Shown piece by piece: positions 12,075 to 24,072 of a DNA stretch of 64,000 bases. The notes below the pieces were generated by a model that had not been told where the DNA came from, ran no database searches, and saw only the letters and a program-made list of their open reading frames with translations. This DNA is from Excoecaria cochinchinensis (taxonomy: Eukaryota > Streptophyta > Magnoliopsida > Malpighiales > Euphorbiaceae), in NCBI GenBank assembly GCA_947683425.1, contig CANTUQ010000102.1, positions 1,543,501 through 1,607,500 on the forward strand. Reading direction: 5' to 3'. Within the stretch, counting starts at the first letter, position 1; each line of letters opens with the position of its first letter. The translations under genes were made by a program, and so were the position numbers.

Positions 12075-12386
12075 CTGGAATTTCCAGAAGTCACACGGCG
12101 GTAAGGAATTGGCTCACCGCAGTGTGAATCGAGGAAATTCCTCAGAAAATGCAAGGCCGTGGTTTTACACGGCAGTAAGGATATACCAATACCGCCGTGT
12201 AAAACGTTACTGCCCAGGTAAGTCTGTACTGGGAGTTTTACACGGCGGTAAGGGTTTGCCTTACAGCAGTGTAAAATGCCTCTGTCCAACACCGTGTTGG
12301 ACATGGTACACGGCTGTATGGGTTACGCCATACCCCTGTGTAAGTGTCTTACATAGCGGTATGGATTTGTCATACCGCCGTGTAAA
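12075..12386. repeat. ACACGGCGGTA palindrome island in LTR-H
   Basis: Five hairpins of about 40 bases occur at 12091-12127, 12162-12205, 12236-12277, 12304-12343 and 12347-12386. Each has TTTTACACGGCGGTA-like arms facing TACCGCCGTGTAAAA-like arms around a 5-8 base loop. Smaller dyads TCTGGAATTTCCAGA (12075-12089) and CCAACACCGTGTTGG (12286-12300) lie between or beside them. The same hairpin type recurs in the Athila remnant at 23418-23735. Confidence 0.9.
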
Positions 12387-13349
12387 ACGCTACTGTCCCC
12401 CAAATTTGCAGATTTTTGATCCTCTTCTTTTTCACTCCTTCTTTACTTATGTTTGGTTTTAAACATTATTTAGTGTCATTTTACATATCTCATATCAGTT
12501 AATGGTATGTTTTGCTATGCTAAATTATGGAATGAGTTATTTATACTCTAAGTTATGAACTCAGCATGTGTTGGTATTATGCTAAGCCAAATTTATTTGA
12601 ATACTATGGTTGATGTCTGAATGCATTATTATGCTTTAGCAGTTGAACTTAATGTGTTATGCTTAAATGTAATTTGGATTATGCATGGGTTATATTTAGT
12701 TATCCTCATTTATCGCATGACTAGGATTTTGTATCGATAAGCACTGGCATGATAGTGTTTCTATACTTGACTCTGATATGCTTAGTAATGGGATCTCTGT
12801 TAGACTATTATTTTGTTTAAACGGTATGATTTGGCTTATCTATTTTAATTATTGTGGTTCGTGTCGTGTGATGCATATTGAATACAAGTGGGTTGAATGC
12901 CATGTTCATGGTTACTATTTTTATGAGCTTATTATATTAAAATGTGATAGGTGTTATGCACACATTTACTCATGAACTTCCTCTCAAAATAATATGCTAT
13001 GTTTAAGTGTAAATTGTATCATTGCATGTTTAAGATTATGTATTGTTAATAGTTGGCAGAATATTGTCTTATGTTTGACTCTGATATGTTTTAGAATTCT
13101 GAATAGTGCTAAAGTGTATTGATCGAATTATATTGTACGTTTCATCATACGATTTGTGCGGGGTATGACTGACATTATGAATTTATGTATACCTCTCCTA
13201 TACTCTAGATTATGTTTGATGATATATATATATGTGTATTATGTGATTCGAAACATGATTTGTTTTATGCATGACCTGTGAGAGTCAGTCTAGTGGATAG
13301 TTAGGCATGCCTAATAGAGTCTCTTTAGCTGCAGCACCTTTGAACGTTT

Positions 13350-13448
13350 GGACCCTGATCAGGTCCCCGTTTGGTTCCTCGGAAACCCTTTTAATGTGTT
13401 CGGATCCTCGCGATCCTTTTTAATGTGTTTGGATCTTGTTTAAGATCC
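13350..13448 (+). repeat. Four-step hairpin ladder in LTR-H
   Basis: Tandem units of about 30 bases each begin GTTTGG or GTTCGG and hold one dyad: GGACCCTGATCAGGTCC (13350), GGTTCCTCGGAAACC (13373), GGATCCTCGCGATCC (13402) and GGATCTTGTTTAAGATCC (13431). The arms differ between units but remain complementary within each. Confidence 0.85.
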
Positions 13449-14705
13449 CCCTCAGTAAAATGTTTGAAATGTGATAAAATGAAATGGTTTTCGATTCGTA
13501 CCCGTAAGGTACCCTTTGGCTGATTTGTACCCGTAAGGTACTACCCGTACACTCATTATCCACTATTGTGAGTCAGCAGGTGCTTTGTTGTTTTGTTTTG
13601 CTTCGAAATAATGATGAGAATGTGATATCCGAATAAGCATGATTTTATATCTGACCCGATTATCCGCATTTGTTACATGATGTGTTATAAGCTTCAAAAT
13701 GCTTTGAATGTGATTCGGCTAATGCATTTACATTTGTGACTCAAGCATGTTTTTATTGTATATAAGTATGTGAATCGGATCAGTGGTGGCTTTAAGTATG
13801 CAAAGTAATATGTTTAATCTTATGAACTTGTCCTCTTGAATGCTATGAAGGTAGAGCCATGATATATGTTTCCTTGGTTTATGCTATCATTGTGATTTCG
13901 GTATGTTGATATGCGTTTACATTACATGGTGTGGTAACATTTATATTGTGTAGTGTTATGGAGTATTGCTGTGTATATGTTATGCCGGTCTCTGCTGTTG
14001 TAGTAATTTCAACATGTTGTTAGGTTTCTATGTTTCTCTGTATGCTGCTACGTGTATTGATGTAGTAATGTGAGGGTATGATGTATTAGCTTTGTAAGTG
14101 GTTTCAGTTAGTGAATGAGCATTGTTAGGTGACGGTCTTATGCATGTTTCGATAGTTAGAAATTATGCGTTGATACTTAACGGATCTTAGTAAGTGTATG
14201 TAAGATTTATTCGTATTTTCACATGATGATGTGATGTTATGTTATTATTTTGGTCTCTACTTTGGAGAGTCTTCGGCATGATATTATTTATATCAAAGTG
14301 GCGCAGCGGAAGTGTTGTGCTTTGACCTTGTCAGTCGGTTCTCGGCTAGGGTGCGTGTATTATGGCATGATAGTTGTACGATTGGACCTCTAGTGGCATT
14401 GCATGATATTTGTGTGCATCATTGTATGGTAGGATAGTGTATCAATTTCGTAATTCGGGTATCAGTTAATGTGTCTGTGCATCTCTACATGATAGTTGCA
14501 TTGTGTATGAATCAGCTTTTGGTTGGTATATGGGTATTTTGGTATGACATCTGCGTGTTTATATTATTTGGGTCTTGGTTTGATCTGCCTTCTGATATCT
14601 GAGACTTCGGTGGAACCGGTAAGTGTTTGCATATGAGTTTATATGTATTTCTGCACGATGATATATGTTCGTTTGTTTAGTGTTGGTTGTCTTTGTTCCT
14701 CCCCA

Positions 14706-14742
14706 CTAAGCATTATCGCTTAGCACGGGTTCTTTTCCCGTG
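14706..14742 (+). promoter_or_regulatory. Twin stem-loop of LTR-H
   Basis: CTAAGCATTATCGCTTAG is followed by CACGGGTTCTTTTCCCGTG. It lies 451 bases from the LTR end. The first stem has one A-C mismatch; the second is perfect over six pairs. Confidence 0.75.
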
Positions 14743-15609
14743 TAGGTGGCAGGTTTTGGTTCGGTTCAAGTCGAGAATATGCAAGGTCGGCTACATAGGA
14801 GTTAAAAGTGTTTTGTTATTTTTTTTTGCTTTAGCTCCTGTATTTGGATTCTGTAATTTTGTAGCTTTTTGCTTATGTATTTCTCTATGTAAGGATCTTA
14901 TTGTAATTAGGTTTTCAATTATTCTTTCATTTTATCTTTTGCCTTCTGCTTTCGCTAAATGATTGTATGTATGTATGTGAGTTATTGTATGTTCAGCTAT
15001 TGTTTCTTTAAAGTTTTAATTTACGCTGTATTTCCGTATGTCGTCATTGTATGAATGTGTGCTTCCAATCAGTATATGTGTGCATGTATGTGAGTGAGTG
15101 TCGGGTAGCGCGCCTGCCGGTGCCCTTCCAACGGGGGCGACGGTGGGGGTGTTGCAATCAGTCTGCTTAGTGATCGAGAAATTATATGTTTGAACAATTT
15201 AAGTTTGACAAGGACCATGACTTGTGTTCAAACAAGATATCGTGTGACAAAAGGATAATGACATGTTCTGTTATCAGTTTAAAATCGGACTGACGATATT
15301 TATATTATTTGGGTAGTCATAATGTCTTGCTAGAGACCAATTATGACTTGTGGGCTTATTATGGGATTAGGCCCACTGCCAACATAATATAAACCAATTG
15401 GGTCACACACCAAGACCAAAATGAACAAGATGGATTTTATTAGGTTATTTCGGAATAATATATAAATAAAGGTATTTATATTTAATTTCGAAATTACATA
15501 TTTATATATATTTATATATGTACATATACATATATCTTTTATTTTGAATATGAGATAATAGTATGTATTAATATATTATTTCTTATTATTTTGAATAAGA
15601 AATAAATAA

Positions 15610-15614
<5 letters not shown>

Positions 15615-15652
<38 letters not shown>
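15615..15652. repeat. (TA)n microsatellite
   Basis: About 18 TA units lie within LTR-G. No other function was seen. Confidence 0.95.
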
Positions 15653-16115
15653 GTAAATATTTCTTAATTTTGAATTAGAGATAATATCATTATTTAGGGT
15701 TTAAAACTTATTTACATATATATAGATATATGTTAAGAAAAGAAGTTAAACCCTAATAAAACTCTAATCACGTTCCTATTGTAGGAATAAAAATTAGAGT
15801 TGCTGTACATCTTTATTATTAGAGAATAAGAAAAGAAAACCTAGCCACCTTTTCTTTGAGAAAGAAAATTAAAATCCATTCACATCATAAGGGAGCTAGC
15901 ACCCCTGCAAGTTCTGTTCGTGCATGTGGATACCGGTAGAGGGTGTTCGTGATTGAAGCAGCACCTAAAGTCCGAGATAAGGCGTTATTTTCATTCTAAG
16001 GTCGGTGAATCTTAATCTCTTCCTTTTGAATCAATCGAATATACATGGATCTTGTCTTTGGGTTTTGATTTTATTCCGCTGCGTTAATGTTGAATTAATC
16101 CGATGAAACCCAACA

Positions 16116-17125
16116 TTTAGCCCCTCTTTGGGATATGGACTCGCATTTTAGATGAATTGCCGTATCTGATCTGGAGCATCCGGCTTCCTTTTCATCTCCA
16201 TTACCCGATTTCTCCTTCGAGTAAGAAACTCGTGGAATGATTCATTAGATCTCTGTTGAAGTAGCTCCAAATCCTTCAAAGTAACCTCCATTCGGATGCT
16301 ATAATCATACTGTTTAAGGAACTCTTCAGTCAACAAGTCCCAATCATCTCTTGTTCTCCTATCCAAACCATGGTACTAGTCTACAGCAGGACCAATCAAG
16401 CTAAGACGGAAATATTCCACCTTTTATCTCTTGGTAAGCATGGTCCCCTTCATCATAAGCGTGTATTGCTCGATGTGAGCAGACGGATCTAAGGTGCCAT
16501 CAAACTTGGGCAGATCGGGCATTTTAAACCTCTGAGAAAGCATCTCCTCGTCATCTAAATCCCTATCCTCGGGGCTTACCCCTTTTCGGCAGATAGTAGG
16601 CGGGCCATCTCCTCAACTCTCTCTTCTATCTTCTTTAAGGTGCATCCTCTTTAGGAGGCTTAGCTCTCACTACCCCGGGTTCCTCCTGCTTAGCTTCTAC
16701 AAAATCCTCTTCAGGTCTATGTCCCCCAACTCTTCTTGGCTCAACTTGTACAACAGCTCTAGGCTTTGCAGTAGGGGATGGTTCTACAACTGCTGCCGGA
16801 GGTGCCTCCCTGATCGGAATCTATTCGGTCTGTCCCCCGACAGGAGCGATAGGTTGTTGGCCAGCTTGCGGTGATAGAGTGGCAGTTAAGTTGCCCATTA
16901 TTGCCATCATTCTACGTTTAAATTCCTTAAATCTGCACTCTATTTCTTGGGCCCTTCGGTCTGTCTATTTGGTGATAATAGCTCAAGTGGCACTTGAGTC
17001 TGGGTTGGCCATGCCCAGTGATAATTCTAAAGAAAGTGACTCTGACTCCCAATCCGATAGTCGCTCTGGTAACTCAAAAAATGGGTTTTTCTTTACCAAT
17101 CGGCCGTCAAGACCCCTAGACCACT
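16116..17125 (-). pseudogene. Tat gag, N-terminal and middle part, minus strand
   Basis: The minus strand begins near FFELPE (also in the gag at 31097), runs through a Pro/Glu-rich linker, then the capsid-like block with FDGT, EQYTLMMKGT, WDLLTEEFLKQYD and RRNRVMEMKRK, and meets the copia-like LTR at 16115. The residues match the other gag at 31640-32150. Stops and frameshifts break it. The longest clean piece is 72 codons (16148-16366). It is continued by 9772-10342. Confidence 0.85.
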
Positions 17126-17733
17126 AATTCCTACCTATGATGGTTAAAAGACCCAAATTGTTAGCATGATGAGTGAATGACATTAAAGATGCATGGTCAG
17201 ATCGATGCAGCATAAACAACCTCATACAAGCAAGTAAATCCTTCCAACCTTGTTACTCCCACACAGGAGGACGCACAGTCTCTTTCCTTGGTGGGTTTGA
17301 CCCATGGGTCAGCGGGGAACCCAATGGGTGCGTATGGTGCATGAGAGCCTTTGTTAAGGTACGTATCACCTAGTGGAAGTTTCTATTGCCATTACATGAG
17401 CTTTAGTCAAGGGTGGCATTACTTTAGGTCTACCTAAGCATTGTCCATGTCAATTGTCTAGCTCATCACAAGCATAATGATCGATCGGGTCTCCATTTGA
17501 TATACCATTGATGGTATAAGGCTTGGGCTGGTGATTATCCTGAGCACTTCCCTACAATGAATGAAAGTAGGGTTATAATTTAGGAATGCACCGGGGAAAA
17601 ATAAGAGAATAACTAGCATAGTTCTAAGGCTCTAATGAATGCATTGCAATTTTTTGAATAGAAATGGAATTTTCGATTCTTAAAAACTCAATTATAATTT
17701 TAACTTAAGTCACTTTTGAAGCAAAGTTTCGAT
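17126..17733 (-). other. Untranslated leader of the minus-strand Tat element
   Basis: This lies between the primer-binding site and gag. It parallels 30333-31090 (phrases around GGGTCTCCATTTGATATACC and the tRNA-primer side). No ORF is supported. Confidence 0.7.
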
Positions 17734-17753
17734 TGTCCCTAGTAGAGTCACCA
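17734..17753 (-). promoter_or_regulatory. tRNA primer-binding site, minus-strand Tat element
   Basis: The minus strand reads TGGTGACTCTACTAGGGACA one base after the LTR terminus ATCACA. It is like TGGTAACTCCACTTGGGAC at 30314. This site fixes LTR-F as the 5' LTR. Ogre/Tat elements are reported to use tRNA-Arg; I have not matched it to a tRNA. Confidence 0.75.
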
Positions 17754-17754
17754 C

Positions 17755-19985
17755 TGTGATGCGCGGGAACCCGCTGATGTTTCTCAAAGGGCCCACTTTT
17801 AGGGTTCGAGAAGGGTTCGTATCTAGATCTTGAGTAACATGAGACATTTTGGAATCCCCACCCAATAGAATATTGGGAATGTTCATCTAGCCTCATGAAA
17901 CCTTTAGGCAACTTTGAGGTATTTTGGAGTCACCACCCAATTTACAAGAAATTAGGAAAGGTCATCTAACCTCGAGTGTCTTAAATCAGAGAAGGTGTTC
18001 TGAACTTCACTCTTATTAATGTCTTAAGTTAAGTTATAAATGAATTTTTTAGCAATTAAAATTTCATTTCTCATCTCACGCGATCATACAATAAAATTAA
18101 AGCGCATTTCAAGCATTTTTGGAAAGCACAAAAAGAAAAACAATAAAGAAAGCGATAAATAAATTACAAGTGAAAAATGGGACAGAACAATCCCCCAAAA
18201 TAATAAAAGCATAAATAAATAAAGGAATAAAATTGTCCCAAAATTAATTATAAGGGCCCGAAATAAATAAATACACAAAAAGAATGAAGTAAAATACACA
18301 ATACATAAATCGGGATATTTATTAGATTTTAGGAACATTGGTTCCTTTGTGTGAACTTAAAAATCCAAGAGTTATTTTTGGGTGATAAAAATAGGGATAA
18401 TTGGATCTCGTTTTATGAAAATTAACTCTCTTTTGAAAATGAAGGTTTACTGGCTAAAATTAGGACATTGGTCCTATTTTATTAACACAAATCCCAATTT
18501 TTATTATTGTAAAAAATATGAGTTTCTCTAAAATAACGCATCTAAATACTATTTGTATAAAACATACAAAATAATAAAATAAAGGAAATATAGGAATTAA
18601 AATGCAAACCAAACTTTGAAGACTCCAAATCTCTTGATTCTCCAGCGCGCCCGGAACATTACTCAAAGTGAAGTAAATAAGTTTGGCAAACATAAAAAAC
18701 AAGAATAAAAAAAATGTTAGCAAATTAAATCTAATGAACGAAATATGATATAATAGAAATAAGCAATTAAATGAAGCAAATATAACAAATAATTCTAATT
18801 GAGGAAAATATTTGTTAATCGCTATGGAAGAATAACGTTTGATGAAAAGCAATGTACATTAGCGAAGTGAATTAATGACCAAAATAGCATCAAACGAAAA
18901 AGACACAAGATCAATGCTAGATATCCTACAAATTTAATTTACATTCCATGCACCATGTCAATAATTTGATTAAATTAACCTATGTTCATATTAATTATAA
19001 CAAACAACAACGCAAATAAACTAATATTAATCTACAGTATTTACAATGGAGAAAATAAATGAATGACACAAAGTAAAGAAATAGAGAGAATTGGCTCTAA
19101 CCCGTGAATTTACCCTCAGAAGTTTTGATTCTGGCTGCAAAAGAAGAAAGAATTGATTTCCTATTGATTGCTTAAAAAAGATCAAAGAAAGTTTGAAGCA
19201 AAGCTTTTTGTCACACGAAATTGTAGTTAAAAAAATCTTATGTTTGAAGAAACAAGGTGATGATGAGAATTGAATCTTAAACACAAAGAATTAATTTTTT
19301 TTGGCTCAAGAACAATTAGAATTTTTTGAAGAAACTTTAACTTTCAAAAATCTTATTTTTTAGAATTTTTGTGTCGCCACTGTAATGCTCTCTCTCTTTC
19401 TAGGGTTTTGATCTTTTCTTTTTATATCATCCTGGAAAAATTAGGTTTTAGGAGTTTTAATTCCGTTCAAAATCTTTAATTATCCTTTAAAAATTAAATT
19501 TTATCCTTTTGAAAATCGAAAAAAAGAGTTTGAGTTTAATTCTAACACAAAACCAGAGAAATCCAGAAAAAAAAAAGAACTCTTGGTGAGGTAGGAGATG
19601 TGTTAGGTGCTGCCGTCGTGCTGGAGGCCGTGCCTCGTAGGCATGAGGTACGGCCTCATGCTGGGAGGCAGTGCCTCACAGGCGCGGGGTGCGGGTGCAC
19701 CCCGCATGCTCGAGGTGCGACCTCGCGCGCGTGCCTCGTGAGCCTGAATGCAGGTGCTGCGCCTCGCACGTACTGCCAGCAGGCACCGGATCTCGCGTAC
19801 ACCGCACAGTCCACCTGGCGGCAATCCACCAAAAACCCAGAAAACCACAGTAATAATAAGTTTTATTTAAAAAAGTAGGGTTTCGACAAGGAAATCATCA
19901 CTTCTAATCTTTTTGCTCGTGAACCAGCATTATTTTCATCACTGGGTAACCTTGGTCTGGGCTGCCTCAGGACCCGGTGTTTACA
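17755..19985 (-). mobile_element. Tat element 5' LTR (LTR-F), minus strand
   Basis: On the minus strand it starts TGTAAACACCGGGTCCTGAGG at 19985 and ends GCGCATCACA at 17755, followed by the primer-binding site. It pairs with LTR-C. It holds a palindrome island (19612-19830), a TATA-like TATAAA near 19421-19427, and the hairpins AGGAACATTGGTTCCT (18331) and TAGGACATTGGTCCTA (18461). A primer-like TGGTGACTCCA lies at 17925-17935. Confidence 0.85.
19612..19830. repeat. GAGGNNNCCTC palindrome island in LTR-F
   Basis: The series is GAGGCCGTGCCTC (19624), CATGAGGTACGGCCTCATG (19642), GAGGCAGTGCCTC (19665), a 9-bp stem GCGGGGTGC/GCACCCCGC (19684-19705) and GAGGTGCGACCTC (19712). It lies about 200 bases upstream of the TATA-like box in LTR orientation. 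Confidence 0.85.
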
Positions 19986-19989
19986 CACG

Positions 19990-22900
19990 GCAAGAGCACT
20001 TATAGATGTTCATGGGCAGAAAGTTACCCTACATTTCAATGATGAAGAGATGAGTTTTGATATGCAGAAATTAATGAAGCACCCCACTATAGACTTTGAA
20101 GAATCGATATGCTTTATAGGTTGCATTGATGAGTGTGTAGTATAAAAACAAGAGGAGATACTGTTAGATGATCCTTTACAAAGTTGTCTTATGCATTCAA
20201 TGGAAATATATAGAGGATTGTAGAGCTGTAAATGAAATGCTAGATGCTGAGTTAGAGGAAAGAAGAAAGGAGGATGTTATTTGTCCTATAATAGATGATA
20301 TATTTTCTGAACTTAAAACTCTGCCTAATAATTTAAAGTATATATTTTTCGAAGAGAATGCTAAACAAGTGATAATTTCTTCTATTTTAACAAGTGAGAA
20401 AAAAGATATGCTGATTTCTATTTTGAGGAAACATAAAAAAGCTATAGGCTGGGAAACATCAGATTTGAAGGGAGTGTGCCCAAGCATATGCATGCATGGA
20501 ATTTCCATGGAAGAAGATGTTAAACCAGTTGTGCAACCTCAAAGGAGATTGAATCTAGCCATGCAAGAAGTGGTAAAAAAGGAGGTACTAAGGCTACTAG
20601 ATGCAGGTACAATCTACCCTATTTCTGATAGTAAGTGGGTTAGTCCTGTACAATATATGCCTAAAAAGGGAGGGATGACAGTAGTGAAAAATGAGAACAA
20701 TGAATTAATCCCTACTAGGATAGTTACGGGCTAGAGGCTATGCATAGACTATAGGAGACTTCACAATGCTACCCGAAAGGATCATTTCCCAATACCATTC
20801 ATAGATCCAATATTAGAAAGGTTAGCTGGTATTATATTTTATTATTTCTTAGATGGCTATTTGGGTTATCTTCAAATACCAATTGCACTGGAGGACCAAG
20901 AGAAAACAACATTCACTTGTCCCTACGGTACATTTGCTTATAGATGGATGCCATTTGGGTTGTGTAATGCACCAGCCACATTTCAGAGATGTATGATGGC
21001 TATCTTCCATGATTTTATTGAGAAATTTATGGAAGTTTTTATGGATTACTTTACACTTTATGGAAGAGAATTTGAAACTTGCTTAGCCAATTTAGCGTTA
21101 GTTCTTAAGAGATATAAGGAGACCAATGTAGTTCTGAATTGGAAAAAATGCCATTTCATGGTAAAAGAGGGTATACTCTTGGGGCATAAAATCTTTGAAA
21201 AAGGAATTGAGGTGGACAAAGAAAAAGTGGATGTGATAGAAAATCTTTCACCACCAATAAGTGTGAAAGGAGTAAGAAGTTTCCTCGCACATGCTAGTTT
21301 TTACCATAGGTTTATCAAGGATGTTTCAAAGATAGAAAAACCCTTGTCAAATTTGTTGATGAAAGATACTGCCTTTAATTTTTCATCTGAGTGTTTGCAG
21401 GCATTTGAGCTATTGAAGCAGAAATTAATCTCAGCTCCGATTATTCTGCCACCGGATTGGAGTTTACCTTTCGAGCTCACGTGTGATGCAAGTGACTATG
21501 CAGTAGGAGCTGTACTTGGACAGTGAAAAGATAAGGTGTTTCATGTTATTTACTACGCAAGTCATACTCTCACGGGTGCCCAGCTCAACTACACCACAAT
21601 AGAAAAAGAATTGTTGGCGATCGTGTACTCATTTGAAAAATTCAAATCTTATTTGTTAGGAGCTAAGGTGATTGTCTGGACAGATTATGCATACATTTGT
21701 TTGCGAAGAAGGATTCAAAGCCTTGTCTCATTCGATGGGTGTACTTCTTTAAGAGTTCAATTTGGAAATTAGAGATAGAAAGGGAGCTGAAAATTTTGTG
21801 GTAGATCACCTATCTCGTCTAGAACATAAGCATGTCAAAATGGGAGAAATCACTAATCTATTTCCTGATGAGAATATCTGTACTTTATTGATTTGTGAAG
21901 TTGCAACTCCTTGTTTTGCTGATATAGCTAATTTTCTTGCAGGAGGATTTGTGCCAAGGGAATATACTTATCAGCCAAAGAAAGGACTAATGGTTGAAGC
22001 ACGGCACTACATTTGGGAGGATCCAAATCTGTTCAAAATGTGCCCCGATCAATTATTGAGGAGGTGTGTACCAAAGAAAGCGCAAGGAGACATCATAAGA
22101 AGTTGTCACTCAGGGGAAGCCGGCGATATCAAGGGCCAAACAAAACGGTATCCAAAATCCTTGAATTAATTTTGTTCTGGCTAACACTTTTCCATGATGT
22201 TAAATTATTTATATTGACTTGTAATCGATGTTAGAGGGTAGGAAACATTTTTAAGAGGGATGAGATGCCATTGAATAATGTTTTAGAGGTTGAATTGTTT
22301 GATGTATGGGGGATAGATTTTATGAGGCCTTTTCCAATGTCTTTTGGTCATGAATACATTCTTGTCGCTGTTGATTATGTAAGTAAGTGGGTAGAAGCCA
22401 TTGCCACTAGAACTTGTGAGGCTAAAATTGTGTTAGAATTCCTTAGGAGGAATATTTTTACTAGATTTGGCGCACCAAGGACCATAATTAGTGATGGGGG
22501 CACACATTTTGTCAATCATCAGTTCAATGCCTTGTTGAAGAAATTTGGTGTGAGGCATAAAATCACCACCCCATATCATTCTCAAGCCAATGAACAACTC
22601 GAGGTATCTAATAGAGAACTCAAATCTATCCTAAAAAAGATAGTAAATTCATCTAGAAAGGATTGGTATTTGAGGTTAGATGAAGCTTTGTGGGCTTATA
22701 GAACTGCATTTAAAACACCTATAGGATTGTCCCCATTTAGGCTTATCTTTGGTAAGTCATGCCATCTCCCTATTGAATTAGAAGACAAGGCTTATTGGAC
22801 AACCAAGTTTCTTAATTTTGATGTCAACAGTGCAGGTGAGAAGAGACTTCTTTAAGTAAATGAACTGGAAGAGATACGCTTTTGGTCATATCAACAAGCA

Positions 22901-23137
22901 AAGAAATATAAGGAAAACGCAAAGAAATGGCATGATAAGAAACTGGTCAGGAGAGAATTCATCCCAGGTATGAAATTTCTTTTATATAATAGTCGATTGA
23001 GGTTATTTCCTAGAAAGTTAAAGTCGCGATGGATGGGGCCATTTGAAGTGGTAAATGTGACTGATTTTGGAGTTGTCACGATTCGAAAGCAAGCTGGGGG
23101 TGAGGAATTTAAGGAAAATGGTCATCGTCTTAAATAA
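19990..23137 (+). pseudogene. Athila-lineage gypsy pol (protease tail, RT, RNase H, integrase), decayed
   Basis: Segments in several frames make one pol. They are a protease tail with ALIDVHGQKVTL (19995-20070); reverse transcriptase (20270-21450) with LLDAGTIYPISDSKWVSPVQ and RWMPFGLCNAPATFQRCM; RNase H (21460-21770) with FELTCDASDYAVGAVLGQ; and integrase (21790-23130) with DFMRPFP, ISDGGTHF and LEVSNRELK, which keep the D, D and E positions. The catalytic FMDD box reads FMDY because codon 21047-21049 is TAC, so the enzyme would be dead. Stops at 20732, 21524 and elsewhere and a damaged zinc finger confirm decay. The 5' part is cut off at LTR-F. The Athila assignment rests on RT and integrase wording. 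Confidence 0.88.
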
Positions 23138-24072
23138 TATTTTGAGTGCCACGTTGAATTTGCAGTGGTGGTCGTTACCTTAGACGAAGAATAAAGGTAA
23201 GTTCAAAGTCTAGCTGAACTTAAAAAAATCAGAACTAAAACAATTTATTACCTTACCTTCCTTTGTTTTAATTTTGTAGCTTTAGTCATTATGAGTTTTA
23301 ATTTAGTTTTTTTTTTTCAATTAGTGCTCAAATTATATTTTTGGAATAGTGTAGAGTGAATTGGACTTGTCTTTAGTGCAAAAATGCATTAACTTCTAGT
23401 TGAATTTTTTGGAAAATCCACTTTACACGGTGGTATAAAAATTCTTACCGCCGTGTAGATTGTCGAATTTATCAAAATTGCAATCCAGCAGCATTTTACA
23501 CGGAGACAAGGAAATTTATACCGTCGTGTAAATTTCAAAAATTTTGAACTCTGATTCCAGTAGCACTTTACACGGCGGTAAAGAAATTTTATACCGCCGT
23601 GTACAATTCTGTAGAATTTTACACAGCGGTAAAGAATTCTATACTGCCATGTAAAATTAAAAAAAAAATCTGTTTTCGTGTCCATAATCACTTTACAAGG
23701 CGGTAAGGGAATCTATACCACCGTGTAAACAAAAAAACCCAGTTTTTAAAACAAACAATTTTCAGTTCCTTTTATTAATTTTCAATAAATCAGTTCTCCA
23801 TCTCGCATCCCTTTCTGCTCTCATCTTCAAAACTTGAATCTTCCTCATTTTTATTTGATTTTCATCACATTTCTAAGAGCATCTCTTACATTTCTCATCA
23901 GCAGTACTACAACCAAGTAAGTTTTTCTTTTCTCTTTCCTTTATTTTTATTTATTGCTCTTTAGGTTTTTCGTTTTTCCTCTTTGATTATTTCTTATTTT
24001 GTGATCATTGGTTGTAATGTATTTGATTATTACTTAAATTCTGAGATGTTTTGTGTGAGATTGGATGAAATG
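23138..24072 (+). other. Post-pol spacer of the Athila remnant with leader-like sequence
   Basis: There is no ORF of note. A palindrome island (23418-23735) is followed by a pyrimidine-rich leader (23800-23920) and a splice-donor-like AAGTAAGTTTTT near 23916. The order island, leader, donor resembles 45300-45650 upstream of the sense ORF of the composite element, so this may be the promoter region of a lost downstream ORF. The alternative is the U3 part of an LTR. Confidence 0.45.
23418..23735. repeat. ACACGGCGGTA palindrome island in the Athila remnant
   Basis: Five hairpins of about 40 bases begin near 23422, 23496, 23567, 23616 and 23690, with arms like TTTACACGGCGGTA and TACCGCCGTGTAAA. 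Each differs at several arm positions while keeping most pairing. It is the same motif family as 12091-12386 in LTR-H, a different element lineage. Confidence 0.88.

Larger units (their letters stand above)
10946..15156 (+). mobile_element. Solo LTR-H, TGTAAC family long form, TSD ATCAG
   Basis: It starts TGTCACACCCC and ends GGGGGTGTTGCA, flanked by ATCAG at 10941-10945 and 15157-15161. At 4211 bp it is twice the size of LTR-I, and it is a close relative of LTR-L (48749-53142), most obviously from 13270 to 15150. It holds an ACACGGCGGTA palindrome island, a hairpin ladder and the twin stem-loop. No protein domains were seen in it. Confidence 0.92.
10343..16115 (+). mobile_element. Copia-like solo LTR-G, TSD TTTAG, split by LTR-H
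   Basis: It begins TGTTAGTGGTTATGCCCTAGG and ends AAACCCAACA. TTTAG flanks it at 10338-10342 and 16116-16120. Without the nested 10946-15161 it is about 1.55 kb. The TGTTRG...TATGCCCTA start and CCCAACA end are typical of plant Ty1/copia LTRs; I assign the superfamily from the termini only. No coding region is present, so it is a solo LTR in a gypsy gag. Confidence 0.8.

Noticed and set aside
12016..12462. 148-codon frame in LTR-H
   Set aside because: It covers the hairpin array; the peptide is a repeat translation.
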